Made by a program: the position numbers and the translations under genes. This document shows, piece by piece, positions 1-11,699 of a DNA stretch of 64,000 nt. Source of the DNA: Lumnitzera littorea (lineage: Eukaryota; Streptophyta; Magnoliopsida; Myrtales; Combretaceae). The DNA lies in NCBI GenBank assembly GCA_024138015.1, contig JAMXBB010000004.1, forward strand, positions 6,096,409 to 6,160,408, in the 5' to 3' direction. Each line of letters opens with the position of its first letter. Position 1 is the stretch's first letter. A model generated the notes under the pieces. That model ran no database searches. It saw only the letters and a program-made list of their open reading frames with translations, and had not been told where the DNA came from.

Positions 1-874
1 TTTTCTAAGCATTTTTACAAAATAGGAAAAATCGGAAAGAGAATCGAACTCACTAGAACTGGTAGCTCTAGTCATTGCTGGTCACCGTGGTCTTGCTGGC
101 CGGTTTGGGCACTACCACCACCATGTGGTAGTGGTGGCTGTCCACTCTGAGGTGGTCGTCGGGTGTAGGTTTCCTTCTAAAACCTTAATTGCATAAATTT
201 TTTGTAATTTTTGTAAAAACCCTAATTCCTTCTAAGTTTCGATGCTCTCTAATTTTTTAGGGTTTCAAATTGACCAAATGAGCCTCTGTAAAAATTTAGT
301 TATTTATAGAGGTTTTAGAGATTTTTTGTGCATTAAATTAAAGTGAAATAAGACTTATCCTCTTTTAAATTGCCTTTTTTTGTTGGCTAATTTTTATTAG
401 TTAATTTTTCTACTTTAATTTTCTGCTTGCCACGTCCTTATTCCAAACATTTCCATAACTTTTTTGAATTTTATTTAATTAATTAACCTTATTTTAACAT
501 ATTTCGTTACATGTATTTCAAGTAATTACGTGTATTTCTACCTACATGTAAATTCATATATAGTATAAATAAATATTCTTAAATAGTATTTAAGTTATTT
601 TATGATTTTTAGTGCTTATATAATTTATCTCCAGCGATTTGTTAATTATCGGAATGCATTTTATATATTTTATACATTTTCGATAAATAACGAGTAATAT
701 ATTTAAAATTTGAAAATTTTATATTCTTTTATTTAATTACTTATTTTCTTAAATTCAAACCTTCATGATCACTTTTACTAATATTCCTAACTTCGTCATA
801 GAATCTAAGGCTGAATCGAACGGTTTACTTAATTGTCCTAAATTTTATGGACCTAACTTTGTTATAGGGCTTAC
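1..874 (-). mobile_element. Partial long terminal repeat (3' LTR, reverse orientation) of a ~3-kb LTR family
   Basis: This is the reverse complement of the first ~870 bp of the LTR family seen at 4909-8006 and 20810-23849. On the minus strand it starts at 874 with TGTAAGCCC and runs to the window edge through the same landmarks: the AT-rich U3, the TATA-like TATTTATAGA region near 300-309, and the GC-rich CCACCAC/GTGGTGG stretch (about 60-160) followed by a Leu/Arg-poor leader. The internal side (875 onward) carries a G-rich tract on the minus strand, which fits a polypurine tract next to a 3' LTR. So this is probably the 3' LTR of an element whose body once extended to the right. The far end of the LTR lies outside the window. 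Confidence 0.8.
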
Positions 875-881
875 ATTTCTA

Positions 882-901
882 CCCCCCCCCCCCCCCCCCC
901 C
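882..901 (-). repeat. (C)20 homopolymer, G20 polypurine tract on the element strand
   Basis: Twenty consecutive C on the plus strand, seven bases from the LTR end at 874. On the minus (element) strand it reads as a G20 run followed by TAGAAA and then the LTR start TGTAAG. Position and composition fit a polypurine tract that primes plus-strand DNA synthesis in LTR retrotransposons, expanded by slippage. It may also form a G-quadruplex. Confidence 0.6.
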
Positions 902-1132
902 TTACAATAGTTTCGTCCTTGAAACTACTATATTTCTGTGTATTCCTCATCTAACTAAGATTATTAGCTTGTATTCTCTTACTATTCTAAAAATTGAAGA
1001 AACTACAAGTAATGCTTTATCTTCACTATATTAAGTTCTATTATAACTTCTAAGTCTAGACCTTCGTTCCATTGTATTTTTACCTATTTTATGTCTCAAC
1101 TTCTTTAACTTTTGAACCTGATTATCTAATGG

Positions 1133-1160
1133 AAGGGATTTCATAACTTTGAAATCCCTT
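1133..1160. repeat. Perfect 11-bp stem hairpin followed by T-run
   Basis: AAGGGATTTCA (1133-1143), a 6-base loop and TGAAATCCCTT (1150-1160), followed by a run of T. It looks like a bacterial intrinsic terminator but lies in the non-coding tail of a plant LTR element. No function is assigned. Confidence 0.5.
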
Positions 1161-1640
1161 TTTTCATTCTACTAAATTATCTTCTAACTAAACTTCTAAA
1201 TCACTTTCTGATTAACTTTCTAGTTCTTTTATACTCGAACCTCTGCTCGATCTCTTAATTTATCTTTCAATTTCTTAATCCCATTTTCCTTCTTTGTATT
1301 CTGTACTTTGATATCATTCATGCCTTATTCTATTATCGCAATCCTCTAATTGCTTATATTATCTTATGACTTAGTTTTATAACCTCTCAAGGTTTCTTAT
1401 TGGCTTATCCTCCATTTGTTTCTTGTTTTACTGATTCCTAAGTTTTATTTGTGATCATTAGCAGTTCTAAGTTCACCTCATGTCATGACCATTCTTCTTA
1501 TCCATGTTCTTCTATTCACAATGTATACGCAGTTGTTGTGGCTTCTCATTTTATAGTGCACAAAGTACGTTGTGAAACTTGTATTCTTTTTCTTTAATAT
1601 CCTTTAAAACTTTATGTTGAATGCATATCAATATCAAAAT

Positions 1641-2776
1641 TATGACTACACTATTACTAGACTTGTCAGTAATAATTTATGTGGGTAGCTACACATTTTA
1701 AATTAAGAAAATATAGTTGGCAAAAACAAAATTAAGATGATATAAAATTTTTGACAAAATAAATAATTTTGTCTTTTTCTTTTTCAAATCATCAAAATAA
1801 ACATTTTATCAAATTATAAGATTGTCATATGTAGAGTACAAAAGTCATTTGTGAGTAATTTCAATATAATGGATTAGATAATAAATTAAGAATTGAGATA
1901 TCTTTAAGACTTTACTAGACTAGAGTTACTAAAAGAGGAAAGAAGAAGGGGAAAAAATAGATAGTAAAAGAAGAGAGAAATTTAGAAAAGAAGAAGAAGA
2001 AGACTAAATATAATCTTAGGGTTTTATTATAAGTTAAGATTTTGTTGTTATTTTTTCTTTTACTATTGTAAAAAGAAAAGCAATAATATTAAATTTTTTA
2101 TTTATTAATATTATTTGATTATTATTCCAATGTGATAGCAAGGTACCATGGAATTTATACCTTATATAATTTAGAGTATAATTTCTATGGTAGGATTGAG
2201 TACCCTGATTTCATACTTAAACAATGATTTTATGGGAGTAGGTTCTAAAAATTATTATTGGAAATTTATTATGTGACCTTCATTAGATATCTTGTATAAT
2301 AGTATTATCCGCTTACTCCTACGTTGTAAAAGTTTAAATTGTGTCTTTTTTTCTATACATTTCTCTAATTTAAAATGAAATGATTAAACTCACGCTTTGT
2401 TTTATCATTTTTCTCTTATCACACACAATTGTAGATTCTATATTCTGATATTATAGAAAGTATTTATAACACACCGTCGTTAGATATAATAAATCTTTTC
2501 GCTTTCAATAGTTGAAGAGAAAACAAATAGAAAAAGTAAATATTAAGGTTGCATAAAAATAATTTTGATACGTGTGAACCGTGTGAAGTACCTCCCTCAG
2601 ATGGGTCATCATTCCAACGATTCAGAATTTGGATGTATATGCAACGTGAATTCAATAGATAATCACTAATGACCAGATATTAGACATAATGCAACTAGTA
2701 ATAATTTACCATGATCCATGTCTCATCTATATTATTATTTATTGTATCACATGACAATAATGACATCGACTAGAAT
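1641..2776. other. AT-rich intergenic DNA, nothing recognised
   Basis: No coding trace that I can match. It contains an A/G-rich stretch near 1930-2010 (AAGAAGAAG repeats) and long AT-rich runs. Short open frames here lack family motifs. Confidence 0.5.
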
Positions 2777-3457
2777 CTTTTGGCAGTATCTGAAGAAGTC
2801 CGGGTGAGGCTATTCGCATTTGCAGGGCAAAGTTTGTCGCGAGGTCAAATGCGACAATTATTAGACCTGCATTTATCAAATTTGGTCGTGGACTGTGATT
2901 TATTTCACTAAGCCAGGCACGGCTTGAAGAAATCTAGCAATTTATAAAAGCTCTGATAACACCAGGCATGAACAAATGGATCGTGAGCCAACTCACGATT
3001 ATATTAAAGATTAATTGAGTGACAATTAGTTTAGGATTTCTGCATTTTACTTATGGAAAATGAATTAGTTTAGGATCACTCAACTTGTTATAACTTACGA
3101 AATAAGCAATCCAATGTTTGCCATAATGACAAGAATTGGTAACAATAATATGAAGAAAATTATCATAGTAGTATTTTGGGTTGCAATATTGTAATTGGCC
3201 AATGGTAATAAGCTCTTAACATAGTTCAACAATCGGATGGGAAGGCATCCAGTTGAATGCCCTCTTCGCGTCAGCCACGTGACAAGCCAAGTCAATCTGA
3301 GGTCAATGGCTTCATGACTTCCGTTCACATGCCCCCATCTCTTGCTAGTCAAACGGGTTCTTCAACTTTACCTAACATTCGGATGCCTTGGTCGCGAGAG
3401 TCACATAATTCCAATGTCAAGTTGATCAAGCGCGATCTAACTAATGCCTTGGTGTAA
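2777..3457 (+). pseudogene. Fragment of an unidentified protein-coding gene
   Basis: Three plus-strand pieces look like real but decayed coding sequence. At 2777-2909 a frame reads a dense, protein-like stretch (RVRLFAFAGQSLSRGQMRQL, then LLDLHLSNLVVDCDLF) ending in a stop. After a frame change (about 2905-2990) it continues SLSQARLEEI-stop-QFIKALITPGMNKW. At 3257-3457 a 66-codon frame rich in Ser/Pro ends NVKLIKRDLTNALV-stop and could be a last exon. The local base content is also less AT-rich than the flanks. I do not recognise the family. It may be a captured fragment or the remnant of a single-copy gene disrupted here. Joining the three pieces is inference from order and strand only. Confidence 0.35.
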
Positions 3458-4598
3458 ATCAAGCGGGTAGCTTTGTTAAATCGTTAAGCTCATGATTAGA
3501 ATCAATAAAAAAAATTATGAACTGAGTTTGAAATGTCCTTAGCTCTATCTTCAGTAATTAATCCAAAGTATACTAGATATTCACAGGAAAACTATCTTAA
3601 TTTGTACAATTAGTCCAAAGTACAATTTTATGCAATTTTTTATTAATTTTAGTAAGCAGTTTTATTTTTTATTAAGTATCCAAGAAGTTTTGATTATTAA
3701 ATATCACTATTTTAAGCGTTTACTGATGATCTTACTTATTGTGTACTATAAATATAATAAGCAATTAACTAAAATAAGAATAGAAATTATAAAATATTTT
3801 GATTTAAGATTTTCAAGGGATGAAAGAACTTCTAAGTATCCAAATAAGGAAAAGAATATCTAAGGCTACCTAAAAGAAGTTTTAATTGACTAATTAAAAG
3901 AAGAAAGAAGATGTAAGTATAGAAAGAATTTCGATTAATATCGCTAGAAGGTAGAAGAAGAAGAAGTTCAAAGTAAAAGATATTAGGAACAAAAATTCTA
4001 AACAGAGTAGAAGTTCTAAAATAGAGGCAAAATTGGAAGCAAAAGCAAAAGCATAAGAAAGAAAGAAGATGCATGGGAACATGTAAGACCATTAATACAG
4101 ATCTGAACCCAGTTCAATGAGTTGGATTTATCAAAAAATATGCCGAATTAATTTATTACAACAAATCACTTCATAAGGATCTTGTGAAGAATGCCCAAAA
4201 GCTACTTAACGTCATTAACTCCACAAGATTTTTTAAAAGATAAATTTCATATTTGAATGATTTCTACATTATTGATATGGTTCATAATTAGGCATAAGAT
4301 TATTTTCACATAAAAATTTATGTTTTCAATCAAGTTATATGTCAAATTTATTCATTCCACATAGAGTTGAGAAAAAAATAAGATTCCATTAACCCATTGA
4401 TTATTAAGGTATTATATCATCTTTCCTATCTTATTCCAATTTTTTCCCTCTTTCTCTCTCCTAGTCGTTTATTTGATGTTCATAGTCCTTATTTAGGTTT
4501 TAGTTCCAATAGCAAAATTTATAGGAAAAACTATATATTTAAGTTTATACCACAAATAACTCAAAATGAGTAAAAAACCTATCACAGTGTAATCCACA
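3458..4598. other. AT-rich intergenic DNA, nothing recognised
   Basis: Includes A/G-rich tracts (about 3895-4075, AAGAAG-type) that create overlapping Phe/Leu-rich minus-strand frames. These are composition artefacts. No RNA gene or domain trace was seen. Confidence 0.5.
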
Positions 4599-4908
4599 TT
4601 TGCAAAACATAAGTTAACTTATAACAGCCTCGCTGTATAAATTAATCTAAGTTAAAGGTTATCTACCTTGGCTACTAACATAAGTGTAATCTACACAAGG
4701 CGATTGACGACTTAAACAACTTTAAAGTAGTTAGATGGGCACCTGTGATATATATTACCTATGGAGTAACTCTTTACAAAATATAATTCCTCATAATATA
4801 GATAATTAAGACTTAATACATAACTTTATATACATCAAAATTTTGAGAGTTTTCAAAAGAACGGTTCAACTCCATAGGAAGATTTCATTACATATAGTAG
4901 ATACCTAA

Positions 4909-7900
4909 TGTAAATCCCACAACCAGCTACTCGGAGTTCCGATCGGTTGAAATATCCTATCAAGCTTAAATTATAAAGTAAAGTTAGAAATATTAGTAAA
5001 AATAATCCTGTAAGTTCGAATTTGAGAAAATAAGTAATAAAATAAAAGAATATAAAATTTTCAAATTTTAATTATATAACTTGTTATTTATCGAAAATGC
5101 ATAAAATGCATTCCGATAATTAACAAATCGCTAGAGATAAATTATATGTATACTAAAAATCATATAATAATCTAAATAATATTTAAGAATATTTATTTGC
5201 ACTATATATGAATTTATATATAGGTAGAAATACGTGTAATTACTCAAAATACGCGAAATGTGCTAAAATAATACTAAATAATTAAAGAAAATTCATTATT
5301 AATTAAGGAAAAATAAAGAAAAATAAGAAGAAAAAAAACAAGGAATGATCTAGATTTGGGTTGTAGCAGCTAGGAAAAATAAGAAAAAAATTAGCCAATT
5401 AAATTAGAATAACACAAAAGGCAAATTGGAAGAAAATAAGGCAATTGCCTAATTAAATTAATACACAATAATTTCCCTAAAGCTCTATAAATACCCCAAA
5501 TTTTTCAGAAACTCATTTTGGATGTCAGGAAGTTTATAAAATTAGAGAGAGGAGAAATTGTGAGTAAATTAGGGTTTTATAAAAAATCACAAAAAAAAAA
5601 CTGGGCAATTGAGGCTTCTAAGGAGAACCTAAACTCAACGAGCAGTTGAGAGTGGACAACCACTACTACCACATGTTGGTGGTAGCGCCCAGGTGGGCCG
5701 ACACACCCATGGCCACCGACGGTGGCTGGAGCCACCTAAATTGATGAGTTCGATTTTTGACCTGATTTTGTTTAATTTTGTAAAAATATTAAATATTCTT
5801 ATAAAATTACAAAACTTGTTATTATAGAATATTTTTATATGTAGTTTTTATAAAAAATATTATTTTGATGACAATATGTCCTGTAATATATGGTCTCTAA
5901 AAAATCATGCAAAACTGAGTATATTTCGATTTAGAAATAAATGACCTTAGAAGTGTAGTTTTGAGCCCAAAATTTTTGTGTAGACTACTTAGATGATATT
6001 GAACAGTGCTATGAAGCCCATTTTCAAAAATTAATTTTTGAAATTTCTAGATAATTTTTAGGCCTTAAAATGAGATATAAAATGGGTAATTTAGGGTTAA
6101 TTAAGTAATTAAATGGTTAATTACTGATTTAGTGAATAATTATATGTTTTACAATGTTGAAATCTAATGAAGTATGATACTTGTAGCATTTAAGGTGTTA
6201 GATGTAATTATTAGGCTAATTATGTAGTAAATAAGTAATAGGGAAAAATAGTAAATTTTAAGTTAATTTTGTAAATTAGGGTAATTAAGTGTGAAATCTG
6301 ATTTAGGATATATTTAGACATTTTGAAATGATAATTGATGTTGGGAGATGGTAATTAGAGTGATAACAATATTATATATGTATTATGTACATGATAAGTG
6401 ATAGTACATAATATGCAATTATTGGAAATATAATAAATAGAAAATATTAGGATAAAAATTGATATTATATAAATAATAGGGATATATAATAAATCTGATA
6501 GAAAACTTAAATTTATGTAATTATATGAAAAATGTAAAAATTTCTCACATTAAGAGTAAATTTAGTATACTAATAAAGATTTAAGTATACCGGGTGGAAT
6601 AAAATACCGACTAGGGGTAATGATGGTATTTAGGATATCTGGAAGTAATGTGATTAATTTCACATTATGAGTTGAAATGAGTTTCTAGGGTTCAGGTATA
6701 AAATAATACTTAGAAATCGAACTAAAACCTAATTTTAAAAATCAATACGGAAACTGGACCTGAAACTAGCCCCAAATCTAAAATAATTATAAAAGATTTG
6801 AGAACCTAGATAATTGAACATATTAAACCTTAAACAAAAGATAACAATATGCATTATAAGATAAAACCAACCTATAATAGTTATATGAAAAACTAAAACC
6901 ACATTTGTGTTATAGGGATGATCGACAATGGCCTGAGTGAGTCGGACCTTGTGTAAGTGAGCGAAGAGTTAAGGTAAGTTAGGATTAATACATTGCTATA
7001 TTTTGGAGGCTTGAGATTATACTTGGTTGTGCTCGTTAGATAGTTGGTTATGTACATGTGCTTGATCATGAGTGATGCTATGATTCTATTTTTTGTTCTG
7101 GCTTGTATTGTATGAGGTGATCGATTACCCCAAAATGACCTTAACAAAGATATGACTTATAATCATAAAGCAAACCTGCATAGCAACCCATTAGGGGAAA
7201 CCTAAGATTCTCCGATCAAATATTGACCCCTTTGAAAGGAATAATGCTGGATAGCACAATGGATCCCTTCTTCATCCCTAGTCGAACTAAGTGATAGGTG
7301 AAGAGGTCATGGTAAGGGTGAAGTCAATGGTTTGAAGGTAGTCATGGGAGGAGCGATGTCTCAATTGTACAAGCCTAGGTTTGGTCGTGAGCTGTTGCAT
7401 TAACGGTAACTCCTCAACCTGGATTAGAGCGTGCACAATTTCTCTAATCTCACAACGGGCCAGACAACGTTGTGTGATGGCACTTGCTTAAATATGCATT
7501 ACACCAAATGATTTGTTTGATAACCTTGTTTATGTTTATGGTGTAGTTTGAAGTCCTCCATCCTAATTTACTGAGCTGTGGTTGCTCACATTCCTATAAA
7601 CGTCATTGTAGGTGCTGGCTAAGAAGTGGCTTACAACTACTTTGAAGCTAGCAACTGTTGGATCCTGAGGAGTGAGGAAAAACATTTGAAGAACAGACAT
7701 ATATTTTTAAGGTCTAAGCTCTTATCTTAGAATTTTTCATTTCTGAATAATGTATTAACTAAGAAATAGATTACGGTGAAGTGTTGTAAATGTTAAATGT
7801 AATAACTGAACTTTAGTGTATATATATATTTTCTCATTCTCTTAGGTAAATGATTTATTTAAATTATGAACTATTTACTTCAAAGTGGGTTAGTCGTGGA

Positions 7901-8006
7901 TGCCTTGTATAGATCAGGTCTAAGATAGCGGTTGTAAGGCCAACTTTTATCTTAGATTAGTTTACATAGTGAGGCTGTTACGACTCTATCGATTTGGGGC
8001 GTGATA
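4909..8006 (+). mobile_element. Solo LTR, ~3.1 kb, forward, inserted in an older reverse LTR of the same family
   Basis: It starts TGTAAATCCC and ends GGGGCGTGATA (family consensus TG...CA, so the terminal C has become T). It is flanked by CCTAA (4904-4908) and CTTAA (8007-8011), a 5-bp target-site duplication with one transition. It aligns along its whole length with 20810-23849, sharing the TATA region, the GC-rich CCAC/GTGG box, the TTACTGAGCTGTGGTTGCTC block near 7570 and the terminal ~150 bp. No internal retrotransposon sequence or second LTR is joined to it, so it is a solo LTR left by recombination between the two LTRs of a full element. Many CpG sites of the younger copy read TG or CA here, as expected from methylation decay. 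Confidence 0.88.
5485..5492 (+). promoter_or_regulatory. TATA box of the LTR promoter (TATAAATA)
   Basis: TATAAATA about 577 bp into the LTR, at the same place as the TATAAATAG of the younger copy (21401). It marks the probable U3/R boundary about 30 bp downstream. Confidence 0.55.
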
Positions 8007-10560
8007 CTTAACTAACTAACGAAAACTGTAGGGCCTTCTAGGAAGACCTTATAGTTTTCCTATAAAAGAAAAACAAAAAATAAAAAACAAAATGAAAAGG
8101 GTGATCAATTCATTAGTCTTCACATCTTTACTCCTCAGCTTATCAAAACTAACCTGTAGGTGGTTTTAATGTAGCATCTCTAAGTACTAATCCATACCCG
8201 CAAAATAGTTTATTGGGATATGAGCACAACTAGTTCAATAGGATGGGACGGAGTTATAAGAGTACATTAAAAATTATGGTTATCAAATCACTAATTAGAT
8301 GCAAATGCAGCAAGCAAATGATAGTTCATCATACAATGTTTAATCGGTTTATTGTAAAGTTAGAGAAATTACGTCTGCTTCAACTTGGATTGAAGAGTTT
8401 CAATGTAATACTATTATATCAAATCTAGGCTTATGTAATGGAGAATATCCTACTTTTTAGACAACATTTGAATCACAGTTCTCAGTCTTGCAGCGATCTT
8501 CTCTCCTGTCACTTAGTTCGACTAAGAGTGAGAAAAAGATAATTTCTGCTATCCTTATCGAAGTTTCGATATCTAGTTTAACAACCTAATTGTTACCCTA
8601 ATTGGGTTATCATGAGTGTTAAGTTAGATCCTAGTCGAGTTAAGATTATTCTAATTCATAGCGTGAGCAACCAAGTTCAAAACACACCAGATATGATATA
8701 TTCAATTAGAAAACAACACTTGGAGATCATCTCCCAATCACAAATTAGTATCATAAGCACACGCATATACCATCTAGCTACAACTACAAACAATCACAAT
8801 TAATTCTCTAAGTATCTTGATATAATACTCTAACTACCATTAAGTATCGATCCCAACTTACTTAATGTCAATGAGAATAAATCTTGCTTCTCATGCTCAA
8901 TCCCTTCACAAGATCCTAACAATCAACATAAATATTTTAGTTTTTGCTAAATAAAATGTATAAGATCTCTTTTTAATGTTTACTATATAGTTTTGATTTA
9001 GTTTAGATAAGTTTATTAAGTTTTTTGTTAAGTTTTAACTTATTATTGAAGTCTCTGAATAAGGTTTTGAACATGAGTTTTAATATAGTTCTTGTTTTGG
9101 AACCCTTTGAAAATGTATTTGAAAATAGTTTTACTACTAGGAACTCTCTTATCATCCTTATGATGTCATATTAGTTAAGCATTTCATATCAATCAACTTT
9201 TTGATTAAGTCTCTAAACTTAGGATTTAGCCCTTCTTTTAATGGATTAACCCTTTAAAGAACTCTTTGAACAGAGTCATCTTATAAGTTGACTCAAAGTG
9301 ACTAATTCTAGTATCATAATTCAGATTACAAACATTTTAAAACATGATTATACATCAAGTTTATCACACTAAGTAACACTATGCTACTTAAGTTTCCAAA
9401 TTCTCATATTTACCTCTTCTTACATTAATCCCATATACAACAACTTGTACATATCCTGACTCTAAATTAATCTACTTAACCCCAGATCATTCTTCACAAT
9501 ATGATAAAATACAAATTGACTCTGGAACTCACATAAAAGGTTTTCATCAAAACTAATTATATAAAATCTTTAAGAAAATAGCATTTTTTACCTAATTTAA
9601 AGGCTAAAAAATCTCTAAAAATCATACAAAATCTTTTTGTCCAAAAACTCTTCATTTAATATAAGGACATTCAAGAAAAATTTTGGTGTCAAAACTACAC
9701 TAATAAGGTCACTTGAACTAACAACCACTCCTTAGTTGTTAGCCACACTAGGCTCTGCGACCACTATTGGGTGGTGGTGGTGGTGGTTTGCACCCAATTA
9801 CTCTTCGGACCCGTGTTCCTTGAAATAACTCGACTTGTGCAATTGCACTTCATATATATATATATATATATATTTTCTAGAATTTTCCTTCTATGTTCTT
9901 GCCTTTTTTCAAAATTTTCCTAGATTCCTCGAGGACTCCTTGATGTTTTAAAGAGGATCAGTGATATTTCCTAAGTTGCCAAGTGAAAAATGGTGATTTT
10001 CTCTCTCATCTAGGCTTAAATGCCCTCCTTTCAAGCATTTTATGTGTCATTTAGCTAAATGATCTTACCAACAGCTATTTAAGATTTTTCCTACACCTAA
10101 TCCAATGTGAATTCGATAGTTTAGCAATTTTTTTGTCATTTTTTATTGTTTTTCTCATAAATTTTTAGGTAATTATATATATTTTAAGGTACTTTAGGCA
10201 TTTTTTGGTATATAATTGTATATAATGATTATACTAGAGTACATGTACTATTTTTATTTTTATTTTATGTCATTTTATAATTTTTGTGTCCAAATATTTT
10301 ATCTCTATAGTTTGGTTATTTTCCATAATCTAAATTACACGTTTATGGGAAGGAAATTATAATATAATATAATTTAGTGAAATTAACTATTTTTAGCTAT
10401 AATCTTATTATTTTATTATATTTCTATAATCTAGACCTAAGGCATGCTCTTATCTAACTCTTAGAACTCATACGTGAAATATTATCTTAATTGGCTACTA
10501 TCACGTACAACTTACATTATACACTCGAAGTCCATCACGTAAAACTATGGGGCTCTTAAA

Positions 10561-11699
10561 TTCCGACACATGAGACTACGTGTCTCACAAAACTTTTGGT
10601 TCTTTTCAATTCAAATCACTCTTTCCAAACAAAATAACGGGAAAAGAATTCAGCTTTGACCCTACTGGTCCTTCTTCATTATATGTTAAATTATAATTTT
10701 AGAATTTTTTATGAAAAAGAACATAACTTTTTTATTTCTTTGTTCTTGTCATGTATTTGAAGTATTTTATAACTACTATAAGTATATCTATAATTTTTAA
10801 ATTTGTTTTACATAGATTATAGAAACTTACGTTTTTATGTTTTAATTGTATAATTCCGATTCTACAGATTCTCTAGTGATTCTATGTAAAATCACAAGTT
10901 CGACAACCTTTATTGCTCTATTACTTTCAACTTTCAATAGTCTCATGCTTCCTTGAATCTAATAGTAAAACAAGGAGGTACTTGATGCACATGCTATTTT
11001 TTTTCCGAAAATGTTCATTCCAAACCGCAAGTGAGATAATCATTCATTTAGTTTATTTGTTCATTTTACTCTACAAATAATGTTTATCAATGTAACTCAT
11101 TTGCCATTAAGTTTGCAACTCTCTTTTCATTATGGTTTAACATTTTCCCTATAATAATACACAAAGGGTATGATTAATCTCTATTATACAAAGTCTTATA
11201 TATCTTCTAGATATAACAGTTACTTAACTGCAAATCTTATTATAGAGGTTGATTCCCAAGGTAAGTGGGTTAAAGATTCATTTATGGTTAGATTTTCTAG
11301 TGTTTGAAGAGTGTGTAACACAATGTGGAGTTAAAGTTTTGGTGTAAGTGATAAATGTTGAAGAGTAATGGCCATGCAACTCTTTTTCTTGTGAAAGTAG
11401 TTGGTAAGTTGTGTGTTTGAAGAATGCTTTGTATTGTTTGGTTGTTTCTAACATGGATTTCAATCTTAACTAAATGGAGTGATTGCACCTGTGTTAGAAT
11501 CGTTGCTTCATTCAAGGCTTGCAAGAAAACAAGCAAGTTCCACTTTCTTGGTGCTTTCCTTTATTTAAGTGATGAAAGATGGAAGGAATGTATTCTGATT
11601 CTAGTTTTGATTTGTAATGGTTAGATCATAAAGTTTTTGGGAAGAGAAAATCGAATTGGAATGGTTTGTAGCCTAAAAAAGGATGATTAGAGTCATTTT
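10561..11699. other. Diverged repeat-like DNA without a recognised gene
   Basis: AT-rich sequence between two LTR relics. Parts may be the U3 of the LTR that ends at 12635, but no start (TG with a target duplication) can be placed. Open frames near 11278-11624 overlap on both strands and carry no domain. Confidence 0.4.

Larger units (their letters stand above)
875..1640 (-). mobile_element. Non-coding 3' internal region of the LTR element at the left edge
   Basis: This stretch sits on the internal side of the LTR at 1-874. On the minus strand it is purine-rich (many AAG/GAA runs) with no open frame of note, as is usual for the untranslated spacer between pol and the 3' LTR in long plant LTR retrotransposons. 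The right limit is a guess: after about 1640 the purine bias is lost. No gag, RT or integrase trace follows, so the rest of the element is missing or too decayed to see. An 89-codon open frame on the plus strand (765-1034) crosses the LTR junction and the poly-C run and is judged spurious. Confidence 0.5.
4600..10560 (-). mobile_element. Old reverse-oriented LTR of the ~3-kb family, split by the forward LTR at 4909-8006
   Basis: Two blocks in reverse orientation match successive parts of the same LTR family. Block 1 (about 4600-4908) corresponds to the LTR 3' end, including AACAGCCTCGC...TGTA and ACAAGGCG...ACGACTTAA. Block 2 (8012-10560) continues with segments alignable to the reverse LTR at 18166-24170: the CTTCTCTCCTGTCACTTAGT box near 8495, the GGTGGTGG GC-rich part near 9770, and a GGGGCTCTTAAA end near 10550. 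Removing the 3.1-kb insertion leaves about 2.85 kb, close to the full LTR length. It is far more diverged than the insertion inside it. Its own target-site duplication could not be recognised, so the outer ends are approximate. Confidence 0.6.

Noticed and set aside
765..1034. 89-codon plus-strand frame with a run of prolines
   Set aside because: It crosses the LTR boundary and its Pro run comes from the C20 homopolymer; no gene-like features.
3832..4092. Phe/Leu-rich minus-strand frames resembling membrane proteins
   Set aside because: They arise from AAGAAG-type purine repeats on the plus strand; two overlapping frames show the same bias.
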